Of a stretch of DNA of 64,000 nucleotides, positions 41,509 through 49,953 are shown in pieces. Made by a program: the position numbers and the translations under genes. Origin of the DNA: Deltaproteobacteria bacterium UBA2409. GTDB taxonomy: Bacteria; Bdellovibrionota_C; UBA2361; DDRT01. Each line of letters starts with the position of its first letter. Within the stretch, counting starts at the first letter, position 1. The notes beneath the pieces are model-generated. The model did no database searches and was not told where the DNA came from. It was given only the letters and a program-made list of their open reading frames with translations. The DNA lies in the NCBI GenBank assembly GCA_002343185.1, contig DDRT01000013.1:138694-202693 (forward strand), read 5' to 3'.

Positions 41509-43695
41509 ATGGAAGATCAGGTCATAGAAGGAATTATAAAGCGGGTTACATTCAATAATCCGCAGAACGGCTTCTCGGTACTCCAGGTTGAGACCAATAA
41601 TACCTTTGAGCCCGTAGTAGTGGTTGGACCAATACTTGAGGCAAAACCAGGCCTTCATATCATTGCTCAAGGTTCATTCCAGGAGCATCCTAAATTTGGT
41701 GCTCAATTTGCTGCAAAATCAATTCATGAGTCAGTTCCAACTGAAGGGGATGAGTTAGCTAGCTATTTAGGTAATAAACTTATCCCAGGGATCGGTAAGC
41801 GCCTAGCAAAAAGAATCATTTCCCAGATCGGCGATGACCCTTTAAAAGTTCTTTCTACCGATCCAGATCTCATTTCATCGGTTCCGGGAATCAGTAAGGA
41901 TAAAGCTTTAGCAATTGTTTCTCACTTTCAATCTCAAAACGCTAAGGATGGCATTGTAAGACTCTGTCAAAAGCATGGGATCGGTCAGTCTTTGGCTGCA
42001 AGAATCTACTCTTACTACAAAGATCGTTCTCTTTCCGTCCTTAAGGAGAATCCCTATCAGCTTATTGATGATCTCTCTAGAGTTGGTTTTTTAACTGCAG
42101 ATAAGATTGCTAGAGAGTTTGGGCTACCAGAGGATTCACCTCAACGGATAAAAGCAGCATTATTGTTCATCTTCGAAAAAGCCTCAGAGGATGGGCACTG
42201 CTACCTAACTGAGCAACAGATCGGAGCTAAACTTGGAAGCCTTATTCCTCAATCAGTAGATCCAGCTCCCTACCTTGAGGAGCTTTTAGATGAGAAACGT
42301 CTTATAAAAGAAGATGATAGGATTGCTTTATCATCCCTATCAATGGCTGAGGCCACTGTTGCCAGATTCGTTTTAGACAGACTTGATCTTGAAGTAACTA
42401 CAGGCGCAGTGCCGACTGATCTGATCGAAGATGAAGTTGGTTTGACATTTTCAGAAGAACAACGAGAGTGCTTACTTAGAGCACAAACTAACTCATTATT
42501 TTTAATAACTGGTGGACCTGGTTGTGGTAAAACGACTGTAGTTAAAGGTCTTACCTCTTTATTCAAATCACAAGGACTAAATGTGGCCTTAACAGCTCCA
42601 ACTGGCAGAGCTGCACAGCGTTTAGGCTCAGTTTGCGACCATCCTGCTTCAACAGTGCATAGACTTTTAAGGTTTGATCCTTTCACAGGTGGGTTTCAGC
42701 ATGGAATTCATGACCCACTACCTGTTGACGTTGTAATTGTTGATGAATCATCAATGCTCGATATTTACCTATTTAGGGATCTAATTCTTGCATTAACATT
42801 AGATACCAAGCTGATTTTAGTAGGCGATAAAGATCAACTTCCTTCAGTTGGCCCTGGAAGAGTGTTTGCGGATCTTTTGTCGATTCGTGAGATCCCTGCT
42901 GTTCAATTATTAAAACTTTTTAGAAGAGATGAAACATCTTCCATTAATCTTGTTGCTTTCCAGATTAATCATGGTGAAGTTCCTGATATTCCAACTCCAG
43001 ATGGAGTGACAAAATCTGATGTATATTTTTTACCTACAAAAGGTGGAGAGGACTCAAGCAGATTAGTTGAAACATTAGTGTGTAATCAGATCCCTAAGAA
43101 ATTTGGAATCCCATCTGAAGAGATCCTTGTAATCTCCCCTGGTAATAGAGGTGATACCGGCACTGAGAGTTTAAACAAAAGGCTACAGGAGCGCCTGACT
43201 AATGTTTCAGAGGAGCAAAGTTTAGAGTTTGGTGAGCTCAGACTACGAGTTGGTGATAAAGTTATTCAAAGAGTCAATAATTATAATATAGACCCTCAAG
43301 GAGTTTTTAATGGTGATAGTGGGATTGTAAAAGGCATTGATCGTAGTGGAAAGCGTGTGATGGTTGAGCTATGGGACAAGCGATTTATCACATATGAAAA
43401 AGATTCACTTGGACAGTTATCGCTAGGTTATGCTGTAACAGTTCATCGCGCCCAAGGTTCTGAGAGCAGATGCGTTGTCATCATACTAGATGAATCTCAT
43501 TTCACATTACTTGAAAGGCAGCTTTTCTATACAGCAGTCACTAGGGCAAAAGAATTGCTTATTATTGTTGGAACAAAGAGAGCTTTGATGCTTGCAACAA
43601 GAAGAAATCAAGGCATTAAACGACAAACTTCCTTAGCCACTAGGATAAGAGCTGAAGTGACAAAAGATAGAACTTTCACCGAACACTCATTCTAG
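41509..43695 (+). CDS. recD2: RecD2-type ATP-dependent DNA helicase
   Basis: 728 residues. An N-terminal OB-like part (GIIKRVTFNNPQNGFSVLQV) and helix-hairpin-helix segments precede the SF1B motor. The motor has Walker A TGGPGCGKTTVV, motif Ia GRAAQRLG, Walker B VIVDESSMLD and the late motif YAVTVHRAQGSE. RecD2 helicases work without RecBC in repair. No recB or recC is seen. The short 33-bp gap to serS implies that both share a compact divergent promoter. Confidence 0.95.
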   Translation: MEDQVIEGIIKRVTFNNPQNGFSVLQVETNNTFEPVVVVGPILEAKPGLHIIAQGSFQEHPKFGAQFAAKSIHESVPTEGDELASYLGNKLIPGIGKRLAKRIISQIGDDPLKVLSTDPDLISSVPGISKDKALAIVSHFQSQNAKDGIVRLCQKHGIGQSLAARIYSYYKDRSLSVLKENPYQLIDDLSRVGFLTADKIAREFGLPEDSPQRIKAALLFIFEKASEDGHCYLTEQQIGAKLGSLIPQSVDPAPYLEELLDEKRLIKEDDRIALSSLSMAEATVARFVLDRLDLEVTTGAVPTDLIEDEVGLTFSEEQRECLLRAQTNSLFLITGGPGCGKTTVVKGLTSLFKSQGLNVALTAPTGRAAQRLGSVCDHPASTVHRLLRFDPFTGGFQHGIHDPLPVDVVIVDESSMLDIYLFRDLILALTLDTKLILVGDKDQLPSVGPGRVFADLLSIREIPAVQLLKLFRRDETSSINLVAFQINHGEVPDIPTPDGVTKSDVYFLPTKGGEDSSRLVETLVCNQIPKKFGIPSEEILVISPGNRGDTGTESLNKRLQERLTNVSEEQSLEFGELRLRVGDKVIQRVNNYNIDPQGVFNGDSGIVKGIDRSGKRVMVELWDKRFITYEKDSLGQLSLGYAVTVHRAQGSESRCVVIILDESHFTLLERQLFYTAVTRAKELLIIVGTKRALMLATRRNQGIKRQTSLATRIRAEVTKDRTFTEHSF

Positions 43696-43853
43696 GGAGA
43701 ATTCAGTAAGAAACTCAGATAGTTGAGCCTCAAAGCATTGAAATTAAAGGGTAAGTTTTTTCTGCCAATACTTGCTGATTCTCCTGGGTAAGCATTCAAT
43801 TAAAATTGGGATCGAAACAGAGTTTCGTGTGTTACTATTTTGCCCGGGTCGTT

Positions 43854-44210
43854 ATGAGAATTCTGCTTGCAGATGACGATGAGTTAGTTCTTGAAAGCAT
43901 CAAAACAGCGTTAGAGCTGCGTGGATTCCATGTAACTGAGGCTTCCGATGGAGAGGAAGCATTAGAGAAGTACTCTCAAGGTAAGCAATGGGATCTTGTA
44001 ATATTAGATCTAGTAATGCCCGAAAGAGATGGCGAGTCAGTATTGAATGAGATCAAAAGATCCAACCCAACTGCTAAAGTGATGGTTATCAGTGGCGCTG
44101 GAAAGACACGAAGCTATAGATTCTTAAAAACATTTCCTGATGTTGAATTTTTACCAAAACCGTTCACCACGCCAAGATTACTATCGGCAGTTGATAGATT
44201 TCGTTACTAG
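43854..44210 (+). CDS. Stand-alone response regulator receiver
   Basis: 118 residues starting at the ATG at 43854, which begins the canonical MRILLADDDELV; an upstream in-frame start adds 16 residues that do not fit the fold. The phospho-acceptor is in LVILDLVMPERDG and the conserved Lys in FLPKPF. There is no output domain, so it is a CheY/Spo0F-like single-domain regulator. No kinase adjoins it. Confidence 0.9.
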   Translation: MRILLADDDELVLESIKTALELRGFHVTEASDGEEALEKYSQGKQWDLVILDLVMPERDGESVLNEIKRSNPTAKVMVISGAGKTRSYRFLKTFPDVEFLPKPFTTPRLLSAVDRFRY

Positions 44211-44227
44211 CCGTTATAGTTTTTTCA

Positions 44228-44286
44228 ACGCGGTGTACGCAGAGTTACACAGAGTATTCACTCTGCGTAACTCTGAGACCTCTGTG
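44228..44286. repeat. Dispersed ACTCTG-word inverted repeat, copy 3
   Basis: The left arm has ACGCAGAGTTACACAGAGT and the right arm ACTCTGCGTAACTCTGAG, followed by a T-run (nine Ts). The hairpin plus T-run could end transcription of the response regulator gene. Related to copies at 13108 and 28138. Confidence 0.7.
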
Positions 44287-44381
44287 TTTTTTTTGTATTT
44301 CTATTTTACAGATAAACTGATCGATCAAAGTCTGCTCTGCTTGAAACCAGACCAGACATATAGCATTATTCTAGTTCAACC

Positions 44382-44930
44382 ATGAGAAAAGCAAAACGCG
44401 ATGGGATCTGTGACAATATATTTAGAGAAAGATGGTCTCCAAGATCATTAAGCGGAGAGCTGATATCAGATAATGACTTTTTAAAGATCTTGGACGCAGC
44501 AAGATTCGCTCCTTCTTCTTTTAATGAACAGGAGTGGAGATTCGTCTGGGCTAAAAAACCAAATTGGATTAATTTATTTGAACTTCTAGCACCTCCTAAT
44601 CAGGAGTGGTGTAAGGATGCATCCCACCTAGTCCTCGTGTGTGCAAGATCCAATTATTCAAGAAACAATAAGCCTAATCGTGTAGCAAGCTTTGATGCTG
44701 GGCTCTCAGTTCAAAATATGCTGCTTCAAGCAAGTATCTTAGGAATTGTCGGACATGCGATGGGTGGATTTGATGTTGAACTAGCAAGAAAGAATCTTAA
44801 AATCCCTGAGCAGTATGAAGTTCTGATTATGATCGCCTTTGGTGTTTATAAAGAAGGAGATGAATCTCCATCTGATAGAAAAAAGCTTGAAGAGATTGCA
44901 AGGGAGAGGGAGTTTACATTTGATGGATGA
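44382..44930 (+). CDS. Nitroreductase-family protein
   Basis: 182 residues. FMN-binding features include RWSPRSLSGELI at the N-terminus (the R-S-x-R type start), AARFAPSSFNEQEWRFVW (about 42-59), and the later GIVGHAMGGFDVE before the C-terminal helix. Such flavoproteins reduce nitro groups, quinones or other substrates with NAD(P)H. The overlap with the next gene by 8 bp suggests a two-gene unit. Confidence 0.88.
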   Translation: MRKAKRDGICDNIFRERWSPRSLSGELISDNDFLKILDAARFAPSSFNEQEWRFVWAKKPNWINLFELLAPPNQEWCKDASHLVLVCARSNYSRNNKPNRVASFDAGLSVQNMLLQASILGIVGHAMGGFDVELARKNLKIPEQYEVLIMIAFGVYKEGDESPSDRKKLEEIAREREFTFDG

Positions 44931-45162
44931 TCTGGCTCACCGAATTGCTGAGATCGAGGCAAGAAATATAAGAGTAGAAAGAGAAAAGGCTTGGGAAGTT
45001 AGTATTACCAGAAAACTAAGCATTCTGGCTTTAACATTTTTATCCACTGCTCTTCTATTCATCACTCTTGATGCTCCATGGTATAATGCTTTAATTCCTA
45101 CTTTAGGATTTTATCTTTCAACGCTCTCATTGCCTTTAATAAAGAAGTGGTGGTTATCTTAA
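44923..45162 (+). CDS. Small two-helix membrane protein
   Basis: 79 residues from the ATG at 44923. An earlier in-frame ATG at 44839 lies well inside the nitroreductase gene and is rejected. A charged helix (IAEIEARNIRVEREKAWEVS) is followed by two membrane helices around LDAPWYNALIPTLGF. I recall similar unnamed proteins starting with an ER-rich helix and ending LSLPxxKxWW in many bacteria. Function unknown. Confidence 0.7.
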   Translation: MDDLAHRIAEIEARNIRVEREKAWEVSITRKLSILALTFLSTALLFITLDAPWYNALIPTLGFYLSTLSLPLIKKWWLS

Positions 45163-45173
45163 AGCAGAAACTT

Positions 45174-45292
45174 GGGGGTCAGGCCAGACAGGCGCTAGCA
45201 TTTGGCTGGACTGGTTTTCTTGTCCTTCGAAGCTTTAGCGGAGTAGGAAACCAGTCCTATTGAAAAGGTCAGTCTAAAGACTGACCAGACAA
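45174..45292. repeat. GGTCAGGCC-family composite hairpins
   Basis: It begins with GGGGGTCAGGCC, then holds a hairpin pairing GGACTGGTTT with AAACCAGTCC and ends in a perfect 9-bp hairpin GGTCAGTCT-AA-AGACTGACC (45267-45286). It lies between convergent genes and can end transcripts from either side. Confidence 0.75.
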
Positions 45293-45311
45293 TATCCTTC
45301 CTTCCTGATTC

Positions 45312-47363
45312 TCACATCCTTTGAACTACCGGTATTCCAAGCAGCGACAGACACTCCTTTATAACTATACCAGTGCTAGAAACCAAAGCGCGTCTTGTTT
45401 GTTGAAGTTCTTGATTTTCTGCATGAAGAATCGAGCACTCCTTATACATTCTACTAAATCGTTTAGTGAGATCGTAAATGTATGTACAAAGAATATGAGG
45501 TGAGTAGGTCTCGCAGGCTTTTTTAACGGTCTCATCAAACCCTGAAAGCCCTCGAATTAAATCTTCTTCTGTTTCATGAATTAAAAGGGAAAAATTAACT
45601 CTACTACTATCTTCAGGTACTTCTCTTAGAATTGAAGCAATTCTTGCATAAGCATATAAAAGATATGGCCCTGTGTTTCCGGTTCGACCAGACCATTCTT
45701 CAAGGTCAAAGATCACTTGAGAATTATTCTCAGTTTTGAGCATGCCGTATCTTATAGTTGCAAGTGATATTCCTTTTGCAGTCTCTTCAATCTCAGCGTC
45801 TGTCCATTCCCCTTTATACTTATCTAAGTACTCAGATTTTACCTTACTTAGAAGTTTCTCTCTTAACTCTGAAAAAAGAATTACATTTCCTTTTCTTGAA
45901 CTCATCTTACCATCAGGCCTTACAACCTGAGCATAGGGAAGATGAAAACAATCTTTGGCTTGAGGGAAACCCATAAGTTCTAAACATTTAAAAACCTGCT
46001 GAAAATGAAATGTTTGAGCTGAGTCTACGACATAGATTGATCGATCAATCTTGAATTCTTCAAACTTTTTCTTTGCTAATGTTAGATCTCTAGTTGCGTA
46101 TAGAGCTGTTCCATCTCTTTTAATTAATACACAAAAGCCTAACCCGTACTCCTTTAGATCTGCCCCGATGGCACCATCAGACTCAACAAATATCCCTTTC
46201 TTATGAAATTCTCTTACTAACTCTTTACTGCTTTCACCAAATTCACTTTCAAAAAAGAAATGATCGAAATCACTTCCTAACCACTGGTAGATCTCTTTAA
46301 ACTCATCTAACGACCATTCCCTTGTTTCTCTCCAAAGATCGTAAAATGGCCCTTTACCGGATTCTATCTGAGTAAGGACTTCTGAGACTTCTTTTTGTCT
46401 TTCTAAAAGCGTTTCAAGAACTGGTTCATTGCCAAATCTATAAACTTCAACAATTGGCTTTCCGATCTCTGTGGATTTTTTTATTACAAAAGCTACTTCA
46501 TTATTATCGGATACTCCAAGCTCCTTTTCAGATAAGATCATTCCTTCACTTAGAATTCCTTTCTTATCAGCCTTGCCTATAACTTTATTTCCGAATCTAG
46601 TTCCTTCTGGGGCATAGGCTACAAATCCTTCAGTTACTTTTGCAGCAGAGACAACAGTTTTAAGTCCGTTTTTAGTATTAACTTTAACTATAGACCATTT
46701 TTTCTCCGAAGGGTGCTCTGAGACTGATTCAATTTTAGCTACTTCAATTCCAAGGTAGGGCATCTCGGTTAAAGCTTCTAGATCAAGAAGGCTTGTTGCC
46801 TTAGAATACATCTCACCAAGAAATTCACCTTTATTTTTACTTGGGAGTTCATTTTTATGAAATTTATTGTAATACCAAAGGCACTTAGCTACATGGGTTC
46901 CCTCATCGCCTAGATAATTTACTGGAGTGACAGTAAATCCGTTATATTTAAAGATCCTGGCTAAAGAATCCCCTAATGAAGCATTTCTTACATGGCCTAC
47001 ATGAAAGGCTTTGTGAGTATTTGGTTGTGAGTACTCTATCATGACCCGAATATTTTTATCGGGGAATTTTTTTAGGCCAGCTAGAATTTGAGGAACCAAA
47101 GTTGCTGCTATCTCTTGTTGGTTAAGTCTAAAATTTAAATATCCACCAACGCTTTCTGTCCCAGGAAGCAGCTTAGATAGTTCAGAAGCAATCTGCTGAG
47201 GAGCAAGTTTTAGGGTCTTAGATAGGGTAAAACAGGGAAAAGCAAGATCGCCATGTTTTGGATCTTTTGGTGCCTCAAAAGTTATATCAATATCGATTCC
47301 AAACTTTGATTTTATAGCGCCCTCTAAGGCTGCCTTTTCTTTCATCAGGGGAACATTTACCAC
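45312..47363 (-). CDS. argS: Arginyl-tRNA synthetase with inserted tRNA-binding domain
   Basis: 683 residues, about 110 more than typical. The class I signatures are HVGH (121-124) and KMSSR (486-490), with the N-terminal additional domain and the anticodon-binding C-terminus ending LLGIPVVQRM. Between about residues 205 and 310 is an inserted segment (IESVSEHPSEKKWSIVKVNT, then KGILSEGMILSEKELG) that matches the EMAP/PheT-B2 type OB-fold tRNA-binding domain. It charges tRNA-Arg. The insert may improve tRNA capture. First start ATG at 47363. Confidence 0.93.
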   Translation of the reverse strand: MVNVPLMKEKAALEGAIKSKFGIDIDITFEAPKDPKHGDLAFPCFTLSKTLKLAPQQIASELSKLLPGTESVGGYLNFRLNQQEIAATLVPQILAGLKKFPDKNIRVMIEYSQPNTHKAFHVGHVRNASLGDSLARIFKYNGFTVTPVNYLGDEGTHVAKCLWYYNKFHKNELPSKNKGEFLGEMYSKATSLLDLEALTEMPYLGIEVAKIESVSEHPSEKKWSIVKVNTKNGLKTVVSAAKVTEGFVAYAPEGTRFGNKVIGKADKKGILSEGMILSEKELGVSDNNEVAFVIKKSTEIGKPIVEVYRFGNEPVLETLLERQKEVSEVLTQIESGKGPFYDLWRETREWSLDEFKEIYQWLGSDFDHFFFESEFGESSKELVREFHKKGIFVESDGAIGADLKEYGLGFCVLIKRDGTALYATRDLTLAKKKFEEFKIDRSIYVVDSAQTFHFQQVFKCLELMGFPQAKDCFHLPYAQVVRPDGKMSSRKGNVILFSELREKLLSKVKSEYLDKYKGEWTDAEIEETAKGISLATIRYGMLKTENNSQVIFDLEEWSGRTGNTGPYLLYAYARIASILREVPEDSSRVNFSLLIHETEEDLIRGLSGFDETVKKACETYSPHILCTYIYDLTKRFSRMYKECSILHAENQELQQTRRALVSSTGIVIKECLSLLGIPVVQRM

Positions 47364-47364
47364 A

Positions 47365-48333
47365 CTATAGCTTTGCTGTCAGGTGAAAGGGCATCCATTT
47401 ATAAGTCTGCCTTTTAATCGCCACAGTCTCAATTTCACGGATCAGCCTTGGAAATTTATCTTTTAGATCTTCTATAATTTCAGAGTACTGCTCAAAATCT
47501 CTGACTTCGAACTCAAGCTCAACTTTGCAGTCTCCAAGCTGACGTATGATAATTACTAAGTTATTGTTCAATCTTGCATAGTCGAATAGAGCGTCTAATG
47601 ATTGTGAATCATGTTTTCTTACATCAACTCGAGCTTTAAAAGATGACAATCCAAGTTTTCCAAGATCTATCTCAGTTTGATATCCAATAATTACACCAAG
47701 TTTTTCCATTCTGGCGATTCTGGTTGTTACAAGTGTTGGGCTACTTCCTAGCCTTTCTGCAATATCTTTAGTAGAAGTTCTTGAATCTTCAGCTAAGTAT
47801 GCCAGGATTTGGAAATCTTTAGCATCAAGTGGATGATTCTCAGGTGCACCACCCATCTTTGCGTATTTTGCTCCTACTCCCTTTAGAAATCTCTTCCTAA
47901 AAAGCCAAACTTCAACGATGGTGCAAACATTAAATTTTCTAACAAGATCTCTAAACGAATCCAAGACCTCATCGAGGGTGGAGCTAAATTCAAATGGAGA
48001 TGGGGCGTACATAGCAAATGCTACATCAAACCTACCCTCCATTTCGGCAAACCAGTAAATGTCTGGACGTTCCCACAAGGTTTGAAGGAGCTCTTCTCTA
48101 CGTTTTCTGTCATGGTTCAATTGAAGATAAACCTTAAAGACTGAGTGACCAAAACGATAAGGATCTACAAGCACAGTGCACTTTCTTAAGATCCCACTAT
48201 CTTTTAAACCCTTTAACCTATAAGCGACCCGGTCTCTTTTTACCTTGAGCCTTGAAGAAAGTTGAGAAATAGGAAGCCTTGAGTTGTTATCAAGCTCATA
48301 AAGTAGGCTCTGATCTAGTAAATCTAGCATCAC
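47365..48333 (-). CDS. Tandem Lrp/AsnC-family regulator
   Basis: 322 residues made of two Lrp units. Each has an N-terminal helix-turn-helix (LPISQLSSRLKVKRDRVAYR in the first, TSTKDIAERLGSSPTLVTTR in the second) and a following RAM-like ligand domain, so one chain equals a normal Lrp dimer. It ends one base before argS and could share its transcript. The AT-rich region upstream of its start is a likely binding site. The ligand may be an amino acid, which is inferred from the family only. Confidence 0.85.
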   Translation of the reverse strand: MMLDLLDQSLLYELDNNSRLPISQLSSRLKVKRDRVAYRLKGLKDSGILRKCTVLVDPYRFGHSVFKVYLQLNHDRKRREELLQTLWERPDIYWFAEMEGRFDVAFAMYAPSPFEFSSTLDEVLDSFRDLVRKFNVCTIVEVWLFRKRFLKGVGAKYAKMGGAPENHPLDAKDFQILAYLAEDSRTSTKDIAERLGSSPTLVTTRIARMEKLGVIIGYQTEIDLGKLGLSSFKARVDVRKHDSQSLDALFDYARLNNNLVIIIRQLGDCKVELEFEVRDFEQYSEIIEDLKDKFPRLIREIETVAIKRQTYKWMPFHLTAKL

Positions 48334-48583
48334 GAATTACTTATTTATCATATGAAGAAGCTATATGAAATAATTAATTGGTAAAAATTCGAATATTTTT
48401 ACTTAAATTTAAGCTGTTTTCAGGCTTAATAATGATAAATGCGATATTTACTATTATTTATTACTAATATCACTTTAAAATGGCATAATTATAAGTTTTA
48501 TAAGTAAATATGAATAAAATATTTCTTATTATCACATCATTATGATACATACTTCAAAAGTGGCTAATCAAGGAGGAGATGAG
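48334..48583. promoter_or_regulatory. AT-rich divergent control region
   Basis: About 250 bases between the Lrp-type gene and the 58-residue gene are very AT-rich, with short A- and T-tracts and near-palindromes such as AATAATTAATT and ATATTTACTATTATTTATTAC. This composition suits Lrp-type binding and probably holds both promoters. On the plus strand AAGGAGG at 48570-48576 is a strong ribosome binding site for the ATG at 48584. Confidence 0.45.
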
Positions 48584-48760
48584 ATGGAGTTAGATTCAAT
48601 TTTAGGGATACCAGCTAGAGTCAAAATTGACGGGAATACAGCTACTGTATCAGTACATGCTACGACTATCATTGTGACAAGTGATGACCCAGCAACCTTA
48701 AAAAGTAAAATTGAACGTTCTGTTTGGGAATTTCTTTCAAAAGATAGCGGTAAATTATAA
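48584..48760 (+). CDS. Small protein of unknown function
   Basis: 58 residues. The start is fixed by AAGGAGG seven bases upstream; an in-frame ATG at 48542 precedes this ribosome binding site and is rejected. The sequence (MELDSILGIPARVKIDGNTA, then HATTIIVTSDDPATLK) suggests a small beta-beta-alpha unit. It is divergent from the Lrp-type regulator, which may control it. Its end overlaps metF by 6 bp, convergent. Confidence 0.6.
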   Translation: MELDSILGIPARVKIDGNTATVSVHATTIIVTSDDPATLKSKIERSVWEFLSKDSGKL

Positions 48761-49591
48761 CAGATCGGAAATTAGATCTCTTACTTCTCTAGTGTTCTTA
48801 TCACTGTTGAATGAAAAAAGGTGAATCCCCTTCGTTCCACTCTCAAAAAGACTTCTTATTAGAGAAGCTGTATAAGCTATTCCCTCTCTTCTGAAATCCT
48901 CCTCAGATAAAGCTAGCATATTTTTTACTTCAAATGGAATCGAGAGTCCTGTTAACTCAATCATTCGTTTTAAACGTGTTCTACTTGTTAATGGCATTAC
49001 TCCAGGAATAAGAGGAATATTTAAATCAGAGTTCCTTTCAACAAATCTATCCCATGATACTCTTTGAAGGAATAATTGTGACAACGCAACTCGGGCTCCT
49101 AAATTTACCTTCTCCCTGAGATATCTACTTGCAGACTCGGCATTCATTCCTTCATGAGGATATCCCTCAGGAATTGCGGTGACTGCTATACAAAATTGAG
49201 AGGAGAGACTTTCTATAACCTCAGCAGATGAATTGAATCCCTGAGGCACATCAGTGCGCTTATCACCTCTTATTACAAGTATTTGATCTAGACTTGAGCT
49301 TTTGAGCCTATCTTCTAAAATCTTTAAGGTCTCCTTGTTATGATTGACAGCAGTAATATGTGGAACCGCCTTTAAGCCAAAATCTTGTTGGATTAGCTTA
49401 CAAAGTACAATTGTGTTCTCATCGTTACCTTCAGAACGCCTTGTTACGGAGATATATGCAGGTTGGGAATCTCTAACCAATAATTCAATCTTTCTTCTCG
49501 ATTCATCAAGCTCTTCCTCTTTAAGAGGAGGAATGACCTCTAACGATAAGACCGGCTTGTCACCGCTATAAAGTTCATCAAAAAAATTCAT
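48755..49591 (-). CDS. metF: Methylenetetrahydrofolate reductase family
   Basis: 278 residues from the ATG at 49591, which overlaps the Fur-type stop in an ATGA; an upstream start adds 3 residues. TIM-barrel landmarks include LSLEVIPPL (N-terminal strand with Glu), ISVTRRSEGNDENT, HITAVNHN and ILVIRGDKR. It reduces 5,10-methylene-THF to 5-methyl-THF for methionine synthesis. The C-terminal FGIHLF-like stretch reads GIHLFSFN as in MetF. Confidence 0.9.
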   Translation of the reverse strand: MNFFDELYSGDKPVLSLEVIPPLKEEELDESRRKIELLVRDSQPAYISVTRRSEGNDENTIVLCKLIQQDFGLKAVPHITAVNHNKETLKILEDRLKSSSLDQILVIRGDKRTDVPQGFNSSAEVIESLSSQFCIAVTAIPEGYPHEGMNAESASRYLREKVNLGARVALSQLFLQRVSWDRFVERNSDLNIPLIPGVMPLTSRTRLKRMIELTGLSIPFEVKNMLALSEEDFRREGIAYTASLIRSLFESGTKGIHLFSFNSDKNTREVRDLISDLL

Positions 49592-49953
49592 CTTGCACAC
49601 TTATCACAAAGACCATGGAGAGTAATATCATGCGCTTCAAGGATAAACCCTTTTGGTAAAAGCTTAGCAATTCCTGCAGCACAACCATCTATGCAAAATA
49701 CTCCTTCACACTTTTTACAAACAAAATGGTGGTGATGCTCAGTCTTTAGCTCATAGTGTAAGATATTAGGACTAACAAGCATCTTCTCTATAATCCCCTC
49801 ACCTTCAAGCCTATCGAGTGTTCTATACACTGTAGTTTTGTTTAGTTGGGGAATTTTCTGTTGTGCACGCTCAACAATCTCAGGTGCCGAGATAGGTTCT
49901 TTTAAACCTTGAAAAATTTCCAATATAACTTCTCTTTGTTTGGTGTTTCGCAT
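49588..49953 (-). CDS. Fur-family transcriptional regulator
   Basis: 121 residues. A winged-helix N-terminus (TKQREVILEIFQGLKEPISA and NKTTVYRTLDRLEGEGII) is followed by the metal-binding HHHHFVCKKCEGVFCID and a last CDKC pair. The two CxxC pairs form the structural zinc site. Zur, PerR and Fur are alike here; no sensing-site distinction is attempted. It lies between aspS and metF on one strand with overlaps, so zinc, iron or oxidant control of metF is possible. Confidence 0.92.
   Translation of the reverse strand: MRNTKQREVILEIFQGLKEPISAPEIVERAQQKIPQLNKTTVYRTLDRLEGEGIIEKMLVSPNILHYELKTEHHHHFVCKKCEGVFCIDGCAAGIAKLLPKGFILEAHDITLHGLCDKCAR

Noticed and set aside
44140..44385. Plus-strand frame over the response regulator end and the repeat
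   Set aside because: Overlaps a clear receiver domain and a dispersed hairpin; no protein-like pattern.
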